From NCBI GenBank assembly GCA_036260415.1, contig DASZZX010000243.1:1-35091 (forward strand): 35,091 bases of DNA. Direction: 5' to 3'. The notes under the pieces are model-generated. The model made no database searches. It saw only the letters and a program-made list of their open reading frames with translations, and had not been told where the DNA came from. The stretch is from DASZZX01 sp036260415 (GTDB lineage: Bacteria > Actinomycetota > Nitriliruptoria > Nitriliruptorales > JAHWKO01). This document shows positions 24,604 to 33,265 of this stretch, one piece after another. Numbering within the stretch: position 1 is the first letter of the stretch; each line of letters begins with the position of its first letter. A program made the position numbers and the translations under genes.

Positions 24604-27246
24604 TCACACATCCTCGTTGGCCCAGGTCATGCAGCCGGCCACGAACCGCCCCGGCAGGTCGCGGTGCCGGGGTCGCACGCGGACCGTGTAGCCGTACTGA
24701 CCGCTGGCGCGCGTCTGCACGTCGACCGCTTCGAACAGCACGCCGTCACCGTCCTCGCCGATCACCTGCATCGGCAGTGCGTGACCGTCCGCGATCTCCC
24801 CGTCCGGCCCGACCCGGCCGATGTACAGCTCGACCACGACGTCGTCGGCGCTGAGGCCGCCCAGCTGCACGCGCGCGCGCGGTCGCAGCTGCTCTCCGAC
24901 CCGGACCTCCGCCTGGGTGGGGCCGTCCTCCGCCTCCACTTCGCAGCGCACCTTCATCCAGCCGTCGGTCACCCGTCCGCGCCACGCCGCCAGCGTGCGT
25001 GCCCGTGCCAGACCGTCGGCGGTCAAGGCAGTGGCGGAGCGCGAGGCGGGCAGGTACAGCGTCTCGGTGTACTCCCTCAGCATCCGGTGGGTGTTGAAGC
25101 ACGGCGTGAGCAGCGTGATGGACGCGAGCATGCGTGCGATCCACGACCGCGGCAGGCCGTCCTCACCGCGCTCGTAGAACGTCGGGACGACATCGTGCTC
25201 CAGCAGGTCGTACAGCGACTGGGCGTCCACGTGGTCGTGGCGGACCGGGTCGTCGAACGCGTCCGCCCGTCCGATCGCCCAGCCGAACGGCACCCCGAAG
25301 TCGGCCGCGAGATCGTGCCACGCCTCGTCCCACCAGCCGTCGAGGGTTGACAGGTGCAGCACCCCGTTGGCGGCCGCCTTCATGCCGCTGGTGCCGCTCG
25401 CCTCGCGCGGGCGCACGGGGTTGTTCAGCCAGACGTCGGCCCCGGCCACGAGGTAGCGGGCCACCGCCATCCCGTAGTCCTCGACGAAGACCACCCGTCC
25501 GCGGAAGCGATCGTCGCGCGACAGCTCGGCGATCCGCCGGATGAGCTCCTTGCCGGCGTCGTCGCGTGGGTGGGCTTTGCCGGCGACGATCAGCTGCACC
25601 GGCCGGTGCGGGTCACCCATGATGCGCGCCAGCCGGTCGGGATCCGACGCGATCAGCGCGGCCCGCTTGTAGGTCGCGAAGCGACGGGCGAAACCGATCG
25701 TCAGCGCGTCGGGGTCGAGCACGTTCGCCGCATCGGCCACCTCGGAGCTGGAGGCGCCGCGCTGCTCGAGCTGAGCGCGTACACGGCGGCGGACGAAATC
25801 GACCAGCTTGTGGCGGCGCAGCTCGTGCAGCCGCCAGAGCTCCTCGGGCGCGACCTCATCGAGCCGGCGCCACAGCTGCTCGTCGCCCGGCTGCTCCCGC
25901 CAGGACGTGCCGAGGTAGTGGTCGTAGAGGCCGCTGATCTGACGCGAGGTCCACGACGCCAGGTGGACGCCGTTGGTGACGTGTCCGATCGGTACCTCCG
26001 CCTCGGGGAGCTGCGGCCACAGCCCCCGCCACATCGCACGGGTGACCTCGCCGTGCAGGCGGCTGACCGCGTTGCAATGCGCCGCCAGCTTGAGCGCCAG
26101 CACGGTCATGCAGAAGCGCTCGTTGTCGTCGTGCGGACGGACCCGACCGAGACCGAGGAAGTCGCGGAACTCGATGCCGAGGGCGCGGACGTACACGGCG
26201 AAGTAGCGCTCCAGCAGCTGCGGCACGAAGTAGTCGTGGCCGGCTTCCACCGGCGTGTGGGTGGTGAAGACCAGCGCGGCGGAGGCCGCCTCACGCGCCT
26301 CCGCGAAGCTCGCCGCCTCGCGGTCCATCAGCCGGCGGATCAGCTCCAGACCCAGGAACGCCGAGTGTCCCTCGTTCATGTGGTAGACGGTCGGGCGGTA
26401 CCCGAGCGTCTCCAGCGCCCGGAAGCCTCCGATCCCGAGGAGCAGCTCCTGACGGATGCGCATCTCGTCGTCGCCGCCGTAGAGGTGGTGGGTGACTCGT
26501 CGCTGCTCGGGCGAGTTCGCGGAGACGTTGGCGTCGAGCATGAACAGCGGGACCCGACCGACCTGGGCCCGCCACACCTGGGCGACCAGTGGGCCCTCGG
26601 GGAAACCGAGCTCCACTCCGATCGGCTCGCCGTCCGCCCCACGTTCCAGCGTGAGCGGCAGCGTGTGGAGATCGTTGTCGGCGGGGTGCTCCTGTTGCCA
26701 GCCGACCTCGTTGAGCCGCTGTTGGAAGTAGCCCTGCTGGTACAGCAGCCCCACCCCTACGAGCGGGATGCCGAGGTCGCTGGCCGACTTGAGGTGGTCG
26801 CCGGCCAGCATCCCGAGGCCTCCGGCGAAGATCGACAGGCAGTCGGCGACCCCGAACTCCGCCGAGAAGTAGGCCATGAGGGTCCCGGATGGGGCATCGA
26901 CGCCGTGCAGCTGCGCGAACCACGTGTCGTCGCGTCCGAGGTAGTCGCGCAGTCCGTGGACGGCACGCTCCTGGCGGGCCAGGAACGTCTCGTCGCCCGC
27001 CGCCGCCTCCAACCGGCTCTGATCCACAGCGGCCAGCAGACGGATCGGGTTGCGGCCCGTCTCCTCCCACAGGTCTGTGCCGGACCTGGCGCCGCGTCGG
27101 TCCCCCCCGTGGGGGCCTCCCAGCCATCGGAACAGTGCGATCGCGTCGTGGTCCCACGCCCACCGCAGGTTGTACGCCAGTTCCCGCAGGGGCTCCAAGG
27201 CCGGGGGAAGCGCCGGCACGACCGTGAACGTCCGGATCGGTTTCAC
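24604..27246 (-). CDS. glgP: Alpha-glucan (glycogen/maltodextrin) phosphorylase, GT35
   Basis: Releases glucose-1-phosphate from alpha-1,4-glucan ends, using PLP. At 880 residues, the product has an N-terminal DUF3417 domain (about 1-120, LAYNLRWAWDHDAIALFRWL) typical of actinobacterial and archaeal-type GlgP. This is followed by MAYFSAEFGV, SIFAGGLGMLAGDHLKSASD, YHMNEGHSAFLGLE and FTTHTPVEAGHD. The PLP lysine is Lys623 in GTSGMKAAANG. GTG 27246 starts directly before KPIRTFTVVPALPP; its Shine-Dalgarno is weak. It fits the carbon-storage theme with pgi, otsA and the GH15 genes and runs convergently with the first glycosylase. Confidence 0.95.
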   Translation of the reverse strand: MKPIRTFTVVPALPPALEPLRELAYNLRWAWDHDAIALFRWLGGPHGGDRRGARSGTDLWEETGRNPIRLLAAVDQSRLEAAAGDETFLARQERAVHGLRDYLGRDDTWFAQLHGVDAPSGTLMAYFSAEFGVADCLSIFAGGLGMLAGDHLKSASDLGIPLVGVGLLYQQGYFQQRLNEVGWQQEHPADNDLHTLPLTLERGADGEPIGVELGFPEGPLVAQVWRAQVGRVPLFMLDANVSANSPEQRRVTHHLYGGDDEMRIRQELLLGIGGFRALETLGYRPTVYHMNEGHSAFLGLELIRRLMDREAASFAEAREAASAALVFTTHTPVEAGHDYFVPQLLERYFAVYVRALGIEFRDFLGLGRVRPHDDNERFCMTVLALKLAAHCNAVSRLHGEVTRAMWRGLWPQLPEAEVPIGHVTNGVHLASWTSRQISGLYDHYLGTSWREQPGDEQLWRRLDEVAPEELWRLHELRRHKLVDFVRRRVRAQLEQRGASSSEVADAANVLDPDALTIGFARRFATYKRAALIASDPDRLARIMGDPHRPVQLIVAGKAHPRDDAGKELIRRIAELSRDDRFRGRVVFVEDYGMAVARYLVAGADVWLNNPVRPREASGTSGMKAAANGVLHLSTLDGWWDEAWHDLAADFGVPFGWAIGRADAFDDPVRHDHVDAQSLYDLLEHDVVPTFYERGEDGLPRSWIARMLASITLLTPCFNTHRMLREYTETLYLPASRSATALTADGLARARTLAAWRGRVTDGWMKVRCEVEAEDGPTQAEVRVGEQLRPRARVQLGGLSADDVVVELYIGRVGPDGEIADGHALPMQVIGEDGDGVLFEAVDVQTRASGQYGYTVRVRPRHRDLPGRFVAGCMTWANEDV

Positions 27247-27414
27247 GACCGGACCGTAACGCTCACCGTCAACTCCCCCCGCAGGAAGTCGGCGCCGCCC
27301 GCTGCGCCCCCTCCCTCGCCGTACCCGACCTGAGAGGCCGCCGCGGACTATGGACACGCGCGTGACCGTCCGCATCGTCCACATGGCCGGGGGACGCACA
27401 CTACGGTGCGTGAC

Positions 27415-28248
27415 ATGCCCGAGCTGCCGCAGCTCCGCGCCCTCGCCGAACGGCTCCACGGTCGCGTCGGCGGCGCCCCGTTCGCGGGAGCGGAGGTGCT
27501 GCAGTTCGCCTCCCTGCGGACGGTACGCCCCACACCCGACGAGCTGGTAGGGCGGCCGCTTGCGGCGGCCACCCACCGAGGCAAGTACCTGGTCCTGGAT
27601 CTCGGCGGCCCCCGCATCGTCGTGCACCTGTCCCAGGCCGGGCGCGTGACGGTGGAGGACCCGGCGCGGCGCTCACGGCCCAAGCGGGGGGTCGTGCGGC
27701 TGCTCTTCGAGGCCGCCCCCGCGCTGCTGGTGCTCGAGTACGGCAGCGAACGCAAGGCCCGCTGGTGGGTGCTCGCGGCAGGCGGCGACGGGCCGCTGGC
27801 GGACCTCGGGCCGGAGCCGGGCACTGCGGCCTTCGCACGGTTGGTGCGCTCGTCGGACGACCGTCGACGTCTTCACACGATGCTGCGCGACCAGCGGACG
27901 GTCGCAGGGCTGGGACGCGGCTACACCGACGACATCCTGCACCGGGCGCGCCTGTCGCCCTTCGCGTCGCTGTCCTCGGTCGACGCGGCTGCGCGTGAGC
28001 GGCTGCTGGCAGCGGTGGACGAGGTGCTCGAGCGCGGGCTCAGGTTCGAGCGTTCCCGTGAGGACGGGCTCCCGCCCAAGCTCGGTGACCACTGGCTCGT
28101 CCACGCCCGCCACGGCACGCCGTGCCCGCGCTGCGGGGAGCAGCTGCGGCGCGTGTCGTACGAGTCGTACGAGGTCACCTACTGCCCGCAGTGCCAGACG
28201 GGTGGGCGGGTCCTCGCCGACCGGCGCCTGTCGCGCCTGCTGAAGTAG
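27415..28248 (+). CDS. Second Fpg/Nei family DNA glycosylase
   Basis: A 277-residue protein starting MPELPQLRALAERLHG, with the catalytic Pro2 and Glu3. HRGKYLVLDL holds the conserved Lys, HLSQAGRV corresponds to HFGMTGR, and CPRCGEQLRR ... CPQCQ is the zinc finger. The helix-two-turn-helix reads GLGRGYTDDILHRARLSP, where the family has GIGNxYADExL, so the DNA-damage contacts differ from the 23746 copy. It may recognise other lesions. ATG 27415 is chosen because catalysis requires Pro at position 2. It is divergent from glgP (168 bp between). Confidence 0.9.
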   Translation: MPELPQLRALAERLHGRVGGAPFAGAEVLQFASLRTVRPTPDELVGRPLAAATHRGKYLVLDLGGPRIVVHLSQAGRVTVEDPARRSRPKRGVVRLLFEAAPALLVLEYGSERKARWWVLAAGGDGPLADLGPEPGTAAFARLVRSSDDRRRLHTMLRDQRTVAGLGRGYTDDILHRARLSPFASLSSVDAAARERLLAAVDEVLERGLRFERSREDGLPPKLGDHWLVHARHGTPCPRCGEQLRRVSYESYEVTYCPQCQTGGRVLADRRLSRLLK

Positions 28249-28348
28249 CCGGGGACCCACACCGGGCCGCGTATCGCGCTCGGGATGCCACAGGTGGGCC
28301 CAGCCGAGACGGCCGCGGCCGTGTCAGCCGTCGCGGCCTCGGGCAGCG

Positions 28349-29782
28349 TCAGCGACGGCGACGCGAGCGCCGCAGGACCGACCCGGCCGCGTAGTAGCCG
28401 CACATGCCGTGCACCCCACCGCCCGGCGGCGTGGAGGCCGAGCACAGGTACCAGCCGGTGTCGCCCAGGGCGTACGGGTCGAGCGCCGGCCACGGGCGGG
28501 CCAGCAGCTGCAGCCCGTCCTGCGAGCCGCCGGTGATGTCCCCCCCGATGTAGTTCTCGTTGTAGGCCTCCAACTCGACGGTGTTGAGCGTGGAGCGTGC
28601 CAACACCAGGTCGCGGAAACCGGGTGCGAAGCGCTCGAGCTGGCGTTCCACCGGTTCGGTCATGTCCACCAGCGAGCCGGCGGGCACGTGGCAGTAGGCC
28701 CACAGGGTGTGCTTGCCGTGCGGAGCGCGGGTGCCGTCGAAGGGGGACTGCTGGGCGACCAGCACGTAGGGCCGGTCGGTGTGACGCCCCGCCGCGGTGG
28801 CCTTCTCGGACGCGGCGATCTCCTCGAGCGTCCCGCCCAGGTGCAACGTGCCGGCGCGTGCGGCCGCCTCGGCCTTCCAGGGCACCGGACCATCGAGGGC
28901 GTAGTCGAGCTTGAACACTCCCGGACCGTGACGGAAGCCGCGGATGAGCCGGCGGAAGCGGGCCGGAAGTCGGTCGCCGCCGATGGCGAGCACCTGTCGG
29001 GGCGTGAGGTCGAACAGCACGACGCCCGCCGGGGGGAGGTCGCCGACGCTGCGCACGGGGCGGCTCGTGACGATGTCACCGCCCAGCGACGACAGCAGCG
29101 ACGACAGCGCATCGGTGATCGCCCGGGAGCCTCCCCGGGCCATCGGGAAACCGACCGCGTGAGCAGCCGCGGGGAACAGCACGCCGAGAGCCGCCGTCAT
29201 CGGCCGGTCGAGCGACTGGATCGTGTGGGCTGCCAGACCGCTGACCAGTGCCCGCACCCGCGATCCCACGAACCGCGACCCGGCCCAACCCTCCAGCGAC
29301 CGGGCCGCGTCGCGCCCGAACCGCGCCAACAGCAGCGGGTGGCGCGGGAGGTGGGCGATCGGCCGGGTCAGCTCCTCCACGAGAGCGTCGAACCGCTGGG
29401 CGAGCGGTTCCATGGTGGCCCGCCAGGCGTCACCGTCGGGGCCCAGGTTGGCCGCGGTCTCGTCGATGGAGCGGTGGAGCAGCACCGCCGAGCCGTCGTC
29501 CAGTGGGTGGGCGACCGGGACGTCCGGGTGGACCCACTCCAGCCCGTGCTCGGCCAGCGGCAGCGAGCGGAAGAACGGCGATCCGATGCCCAGCGGGTGG
29601 ATGGCGGAGCACACGTCGTGGTGGAACCCGGGGAGGGTCAGCTCCCTGGTGCGGGCACCTCCGCCGATCTCCTCGGCGGCCTCGAGCACGACCACGGAGC
29701 GGCCTGCCTGCGCCAGTCGGACCGCCGCTGCCAGCCCGTTCGGTCCGGCTCCGACGACGACCGCGTCGTGGCGCTCAGCCAC
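28349..29782 (-). CDS. FAD-dependent oxidoreductase, phytoene-desaturase-like
   Basis: A 477-residue flavoprotein of the amine oxidase/carotenoid desaturase superfamily. The dinucleotide-binding fold is at the N-terminus (VVVGAGPNGLAAAVRLAQAG, then VLEAAEEIGGGAR), and the C-terminal FAD motif is around STPPGGGVHGMCGYYAA. Close actinobacterial relatives are annotated as phytoene desaturase-like NAD(P)/FAD-dependent proteins (PYROXD2-like) of unknown substrate. No phytoene synthase or other carotenoid gene is nearby, so a carotenoid role is not assumed. GTG 29782 overlaps the stop of the metallo-hydrolase gene by 8 bp, showing that the two are one transcriptional unit. Confidence 0.87.
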   Translation of the reverse strand: MAERHDAVVVGAGPNGLAAAVRLAQAGRSVVVLEAAEEIGGGARTRELTLPGFHHDVCSAIHPLGIGSPFFRSLPLAEHGLEWVHPDVPVAHPLDDGSAVLLHRSIDETAANLGPDGDAWRATMEPLAQRFDALVEELTRPIAHLPRHPLLLARFGRDAARSLEGWAGSRFVGSRVRALVSGLAAHTIQSLDRPMTAALGVLFPAAAHAVGFPMARGGSRAITDALSSLLSSLGGDIVTSRPVRSVGDLPPAGVVLFDLTPRQVLAIGGDRLPARFRRLIRGFRHGPGVFKLDYALDGPVPWKAEAAARAGTLHLGGTLEEIAASEKATAAGRHTDRPYVLVAQQSPFDGTRAPHGKHTLWAYCHVPAGSLVDMTEPVERQLERFAPGFRDLVLARSTLNTVELEAYNENYIGGDITGGSQDGLQLLARPWPALDPYALGDTGWYLCSASTPPGGGVHGMCGYYAAGSVLRRSRRRR

Positions 29783-30626
29783 CGACGTCGCCGGGGAGGT
29801 CGATCACGTCGCCCTCGACCGCCGCCCGGATCGCCACCGACCGGTCGCGCAACGAGGCCATGATCGCGTCGAGTTCGTCGTCGGTTCGGGGCGGGTCGTG
29901 GTGGTACAGCATGAGGCATCCCACGTCGCAGCTCTCGGCCAGCGTGACCGCGTAGTCGATGGTGGAGTGGCCGAAGTGTGCCCTGGCGGGGAACTCCTCG
30001 GCCGTGTACTGGGCGTCGTGGATCAGTAGATCGACCCCGTGGACCAGCGCCCGCGCGGCCTCGTGGTGCTCACCGAACCCGGTCGGGCCCGGCCCCAGCT
30101 GGATCGGGTGGTGGTCGGACAGGTAGGCGATGGTCGCGGTGGCGTCGCTCACCCGGTAGCCGAACGTCCGCCCACCCTTGTGCGGGATCTCGCGAGCGAG
30201 CACGGTGAACCCCTCGATTTCGTGCTGGCCCTCCTCCAGGCTGTGGAAGCGCCAGTGCCCTCGGAGTTGACGCGGCCGAATCGGGAAGTGCGGGGGTGAC
30301 ATGCCCCTCGCCAGCGTCTCCTCCGGATCGCCCCCCTGGGCGGGGAGGAACAGGTCCACCTGGGAGTCGGGATCGTCGCCGGCCCGGAAGAAGGGCAGTC
30401 CGTGGGTGTGGTCCCAGTGGAGGTGGCCGAGCAGGATGCTGCCGTGGAACGGGTGGCCGTTCAGCAGGTGCCAGACCTGCCGCAGCCCTGTGCCGGCGTC
30501 CAGCAGCAGCGTGGGCGACCCGCCGTTGTGGGCGATCGCGACGCACGACGTGTGGCCGCCGTAGCGCACGAAGTCGGGCCCCGGCGCAGGCGTGGAACCG
30601 CGGCACCCGCAGATGTGCAGACGCAC
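29775..30626 (-). CDS. Metallo-beta-lactamase-fold hydrolase
   Basis: A 283-residue cytosolic hydrolase. CRGSTPAPG at residues 6-14 is the start signature of the MBL subgroup found with phosphodiesterase-like enzymes. LGHLHWDHTHG is the HxHxDH metal motif, LSDHHP and LLIHDAQYT carry further ligands, and FGHSTIDYAV with LYHHDPP completes the dinuclear site. This subgroup includes proteins related to RNase Z and to cyclic-nucleotide phosphodiesterases. Given the cyclase locus next door, phosphodiesterase activity is possible but unproven. GTG 30626 follows AGAGGACGACACGG. It overlaps the oxidoreductase gene downstream. Confidence 0.85.
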   Translation of the reverse strand: MRLHICGCRGSTPAPGPDFVRYGGHTSCVAIAHNGGSPTLLLDAGTGLRQVWHLLNGHPFHGSILLGHLHWDHTHGLPFFRAGDDPDSQVDLFLPAQGGDPEETLARGMSPPHFPIRPRQLRGHWRFHSLEEGQHEIEGFTVLAREIPHKGGRTFGYRVSDATATIAYLSDHHPIQLGPGPTGFGEHHEAARALVHGVDLLIHDAQYTAEEFPARAHFGHSTIDYAVTLAESCDVGCLMLYHHDPPRTDDELDAIMASLRDRSVAIRAAVEGDVIDLPGDVGG

Positions 30627-30640
30627 CCGTGTCGTCCTCT

Positions 30641-30660
30641 CACGCCGCCGGCCCGGCGTG
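30641..30660. promoter_or_regulatory. Inverted repeat upstream of the metallo-hydrolase gene
   Basis: CACGCC (30641-30646) and GGCGTG (30655-30660) form 6-bp arms with an 8-nt GC spacer, just upstream of the Shine-Dalgarno of the metallo-hydrolase. It could be an operator or the terminator of the cyclic-nucleotide-binding gene ending at 30792; the sequence does not decide. Confidence 0.35.
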
Positions 30661-30791
30661 TCGGACGGTGAACCTCCCACCGGCTCGGGTGAGCCCCCTT
30701 GCTGCGCCCGCGGCCCCGGCCGGGTCCACCGTCGTCGACATCCCGGGCGGCTGGGAGCCTACGCCACCGCGTGCGTTCCGCTACGACCTCG

Positions 30792-31796
30792 TCAGACCGG
30801 CTCGTCCTCGCGGCGGCGGCCACGTGCGAGCTCGACCAGCGCCTCGCGGTCCACCTGGTCGGCGGACGCGACTGCGACCTTGCATGGCGTGACCGCCCGC
30901 AGGGTGGCGGTGCGCTTGCCGCCCTCGATGATCGCCCGCTCCCCAAGGATGGCGCCCGGACCGACCTCGGCGACCGCGGCACCGTCGATCTCCACCGACA
31001 GCACCCCGTCGAGCAGGAGGTACAGCTCCGCTCCCCACGCTCCCTGCTCGGTGAGGGTGTCCCCCACCGCGATCCTTCGGATCTTCGGCTTGTGCCCGGC
31101 TCCCATGATCCGGGCGGACAGCGTGCGTTCCAGCTGGGTCTCCACCGCGGTGACCAGCGCGGGGTTCTCCTCGTCGCCCCACGGTGTGTGCAGCGCCTTG
31201 GCCGACTCGGCGATCCACGACTTGAAGTCGATGGTCCCCGACTTGGCGGACAGCTCGCCCTCGTGGTCGTAGACCCAGTGGCGCGGGAACGGGCTGGCGC
31301 CGACCACCTCGAAGGTGCTGCGGCCGTCGGCGTGGATGGTGAGCGACAGGGTGGTCCAGGCGGGCGGCGGGAGGATGCGCACGAACGGTGCTCGCCGGAT
31401 CGGGCGCGGCGACGGCACGCTGGTGCGTCCGCCCGCCGTCTGGACGAAGCGGACCCAGCCGTCGCCGACCTCGGGCTCGGGGCGCAGGTCGGGGTAAGGG
31501 ACGGTCGGGAACTGCATGGACCGACGGCCGATCGAGATGTTGGTCTTGGCGATGTAACTGCGCCCGAGGTGCTCGTAGCCGGTCACGGCACCCTGGTCGT
31601 CGACCTGGATCGCGGCGCGCAGTTGGTTGGCGAACCGGCAGCGTCCCTGCTCCGCCATCAGCGCGGGATCGACGACGACGTCCGGCGGCGGCTCGTCGTA
31701 GTGGCTCATCCCGATCTCGAACGGGAGCTTCAAGATCCCGCTGATCGCCTCTGAGGGGATCCACGTCAGCGACGTGACCGACGACTCGATCCGCAT
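30792..31796 (-). CDS. Protein with C-terminal cyclic nucleotide-binding domain, novel N-terminal region
   Basis: A 334-residue cytosolic protein. Residues about 238-325 form a cyclic nucleotide-binding domain: GDTLTEQGAWGAELYLLLDG (beta roll) and the phosphate-binding cassette GAILGERAIIEGGKRTATLRA, with Glu286 and Arg295 as expected ribose and phosphate ligands. There is no DNA-binding helix-turn-helix after it, so it is not a CRP-type regulator. Residues 1-225 match no family I recognise; they contain FEIGMSHYDEPPPDV and a beta-rich stretch (IHADGRSTFEVVG). ATG 31796 follows GGCAGGAGAGCGAAC. It is divergent from the response regulator-cyclase by 157 bp, so it is the likely reader of that signal. 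Confidence 0.83.
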   Translation of the reverse strand: MRIESSVTSLTWIPSEAISGILKLPFEIGMSHYDEPPPDVVVDPALMAEQGRCRFANQLRAAIQVDDQGAVTGYEHLGRSYIAKTNISIGRRSMQFPTVPYPDLRPEPEVGDGWVRFVQTAGGRTSVPSPRPIRRAPFVRILPPPAWTTLSLTIHADGRSTFEVVGASPFPRHWVYDHEGELSAKSGTIDFKSWIAESAKALHTPWGDEENPALVTAVETQLERTLSARIMGAGHKPKIRRIAVGDTLTEQGAWGAELYLLLDGVLSVEIDGAAVAEVGPGAILGERAIIEGGKRTATLRAVTPCKVAVASADQVDREALVELARGRRREDEPV

Positions 31797-31883
31797 GTTC
31801 GCTCTCCTGCCGGGCTGCGACGCCCTCCAGGATGCCGTCGTGCGCGACGCCGGTCGATGGTGATATCCGGTGTCCAGGGTGTA

Positions 31884-31895
31884 GGTGGCACCACC
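31884..31895. promoter_or_regulatory. Short inverted repeat in the divergent promoter region
   Basis: GGTGG and CCACC arms surround CA between the divergent cyclic-nucleotide-binding and cyclase genes. It is short and may be chance in GC-rich DNA, but the position suits an operator. Confidence 0.25.
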
Positions 31896-31953
31896 ATCCG
31901 AGCGGGGGGCCGCCCCATCGTCTGGGCGCAGCTCTTCTGCCAGCATGGGGTCC

Positions 31954-33264
31954 ATGCGGACGTCTACGATCTCGGTTCTCCTGGCCGACGACAACCTCCT
32001 CGTGCGGGAAGGGGTCCGCGCGCTGCTCAGCGTCGAACAGGACCTGGAGGTCGTCGGCGTGGCCTCCGACTACGACGAGCTCATCGCGGCCGCGGAGCAA
32101 GCCGAGCCCCATGTCGTGGTCACGGACATCCGCATGCCCCCGACCTTCCAGCGGGAGGGCATCGAGGCGGCCAAGCAGGTGCGCAAGCTCCACCCCGGCA
32201 CGGGCATCGTGATCCTGTCGCAATACGACGAGCCGGAGTACGCCGTGTCGCTGCTGTCGGAGGGGGCGGCGGGCTACGCGTATCTGCTGAAGGATCGCAT
32301 CGCCGAGGGTGACCAGCTGGCCCGGGCGATCCGCGAGGTGGCGACCGGTGGCTCGGTGCTGGACCCCAAGATCGTCGAGGCGCTGGTGACGCCCGTCCGC
32401 ACCGACAGCGAGCTCTCCCCCGCCGAGGAGCAGCTGCTGCAGATGGTCGCGGCCGGCCGACCGATCAAGGCGATCGCGGTCAGCTGGAACACCACCCCGG
32501 GTGACGTCGCCGACTCCATCGAGAAGCTGTTCGTCAAGCTCGCCCAGGGGGTGTCGGCGGGGTACAACGGGTCGCTCGACCGGCTCAAGCAGCTCCAGCA
32601 GGCCATCGTGGACCGCGAGGAGCAGGGCGAGACGCTCAGCCGGCTGCTGCCGGGCGGCATCGCCGAGAAGCTGCGCCAGGAGGGGCGCCGCAGCGGCGAG
32701 ATGGAGCGGCTGGTCGTCACGGTGCTGATGTCGGACATCCGCGGCTACTCGTCGATCGCCGAACGCACCGACCCCAGCCTCCTCGCGCGTCAACTCAACG
32801 AGCACCGCGCCGAGATGAACGGCGCGATCCTGTCCGAGGGCGGCACCGTGATGCAGTTCGTCGGCGACGCGGTGATGGCCGTGTTCGGCGCCCCGGTCGC
32901 CCAGGAGGACCACGCCGACCGGGCGCTCGCCGCCGCGCTGGCGATGCACCGCGCCCAGGACCGCGTCAACGCCCGCTGGCGGCAGGTTGGGCTGGAGCCG
33001 TTCGGGCTCGGCATCGGGTTGTCCACCGGTGAGGTCGTCGCCGCGCTGCTCGGCTCCGAGGAGCGGCTCGAGTACTCGGTGGTCGGCGACACGGTCAACC
33101 TGACCCAGCGCATCCAGCAGTGGGCGGCCGCCGGCCAGACGGTGCTCATCGAGGCCACCCACACCGCGCTGTCCACGCCGGTGCACGCCGAGGCGCTCGA
33201 ACCCGCCACGGTCAAGGGGCGCCAGACGCCGGTGGCGGCCTTCCGGATCCCGTCGAAAGCCTGA
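31954..33264 (+). CDS. Response regulator fused to class III adenylate/guanylate cyclase
   Basis: A 436-residue cytosolic protein in three parts. Residues 1-130 are a receiver: acidic Asp12/Asp13, phosphoacceptor Asp58 (VVTDIRMP) and Lys113. About 150-205 look like a LuxR-type helix-turn-helix (LSPAEEQLLQMVAAGRPIKA) with a weak recognition helix. About 208-245 form a helical linker with LLPGGIAEKLR. Residues 250-435 are a class III cyclase with metal ligands Asp261 (MSDIRGYSS) and Asp305 (FVGDAVMAVFG) and VVGDTVNLTQRI supplying Asn382 and Arg386. ATP versus GTP use cannot be told. ATG 31945 is an alternative start. The sensor gene begins 1 nt after its stop, making the two a likely signalling pair. 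Confidence 0.92.
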   Translation: MRTSTISVLLADDNLLVREGVRALLSVEQDLEVVGVASDYDELIAAAEQAEPHVVVTDIRMPPTFQREGIEAAKQVRKLHPGTGIVILSQYDEPEYAVSLLSEGAAGYAYLLKDRIAEGDQLARAIREVATGGSVLDPKIVEALVTPVRTDSELSPAEEQLLQMVAAGRPIKAIAVSWNTTPGDVADSIEKLFVKLAQGVSAGYNGSLDRLKQLQQAIVDREEQGETLSRLLPGGIAEKLRQEGRRSGEMERLVVTVLMSDIRGYSSIAERTDPSLLARQLNEHRAEMNGAILSEGGTVMQFVGDAVMAVFGAPVAQEDHADRALAAALAMHRAQDRVNARWRQVGLEPFGLGIGLSTGEVVAALLGSEERLEYSVVGDTVNLTQRIQQWAAAGQTVLIEATHTALSTPVHAEALEPATVKGRQTPVAAFRIPSKA

Positions 33265-33265
33265 C

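Noticed and set aside
28349..29782. Carotenoid biosynthesis operon
   Set aside because: The protein is only desaturase-like; no phytoene synthase, cyclase or prenyltransferase gene is in the window.
30792..31796. CRP/FNR-type transcription factor
   Set aside because: The nucleotide-binding domain is at the very C-terminus with no helix-turn-helix after it.
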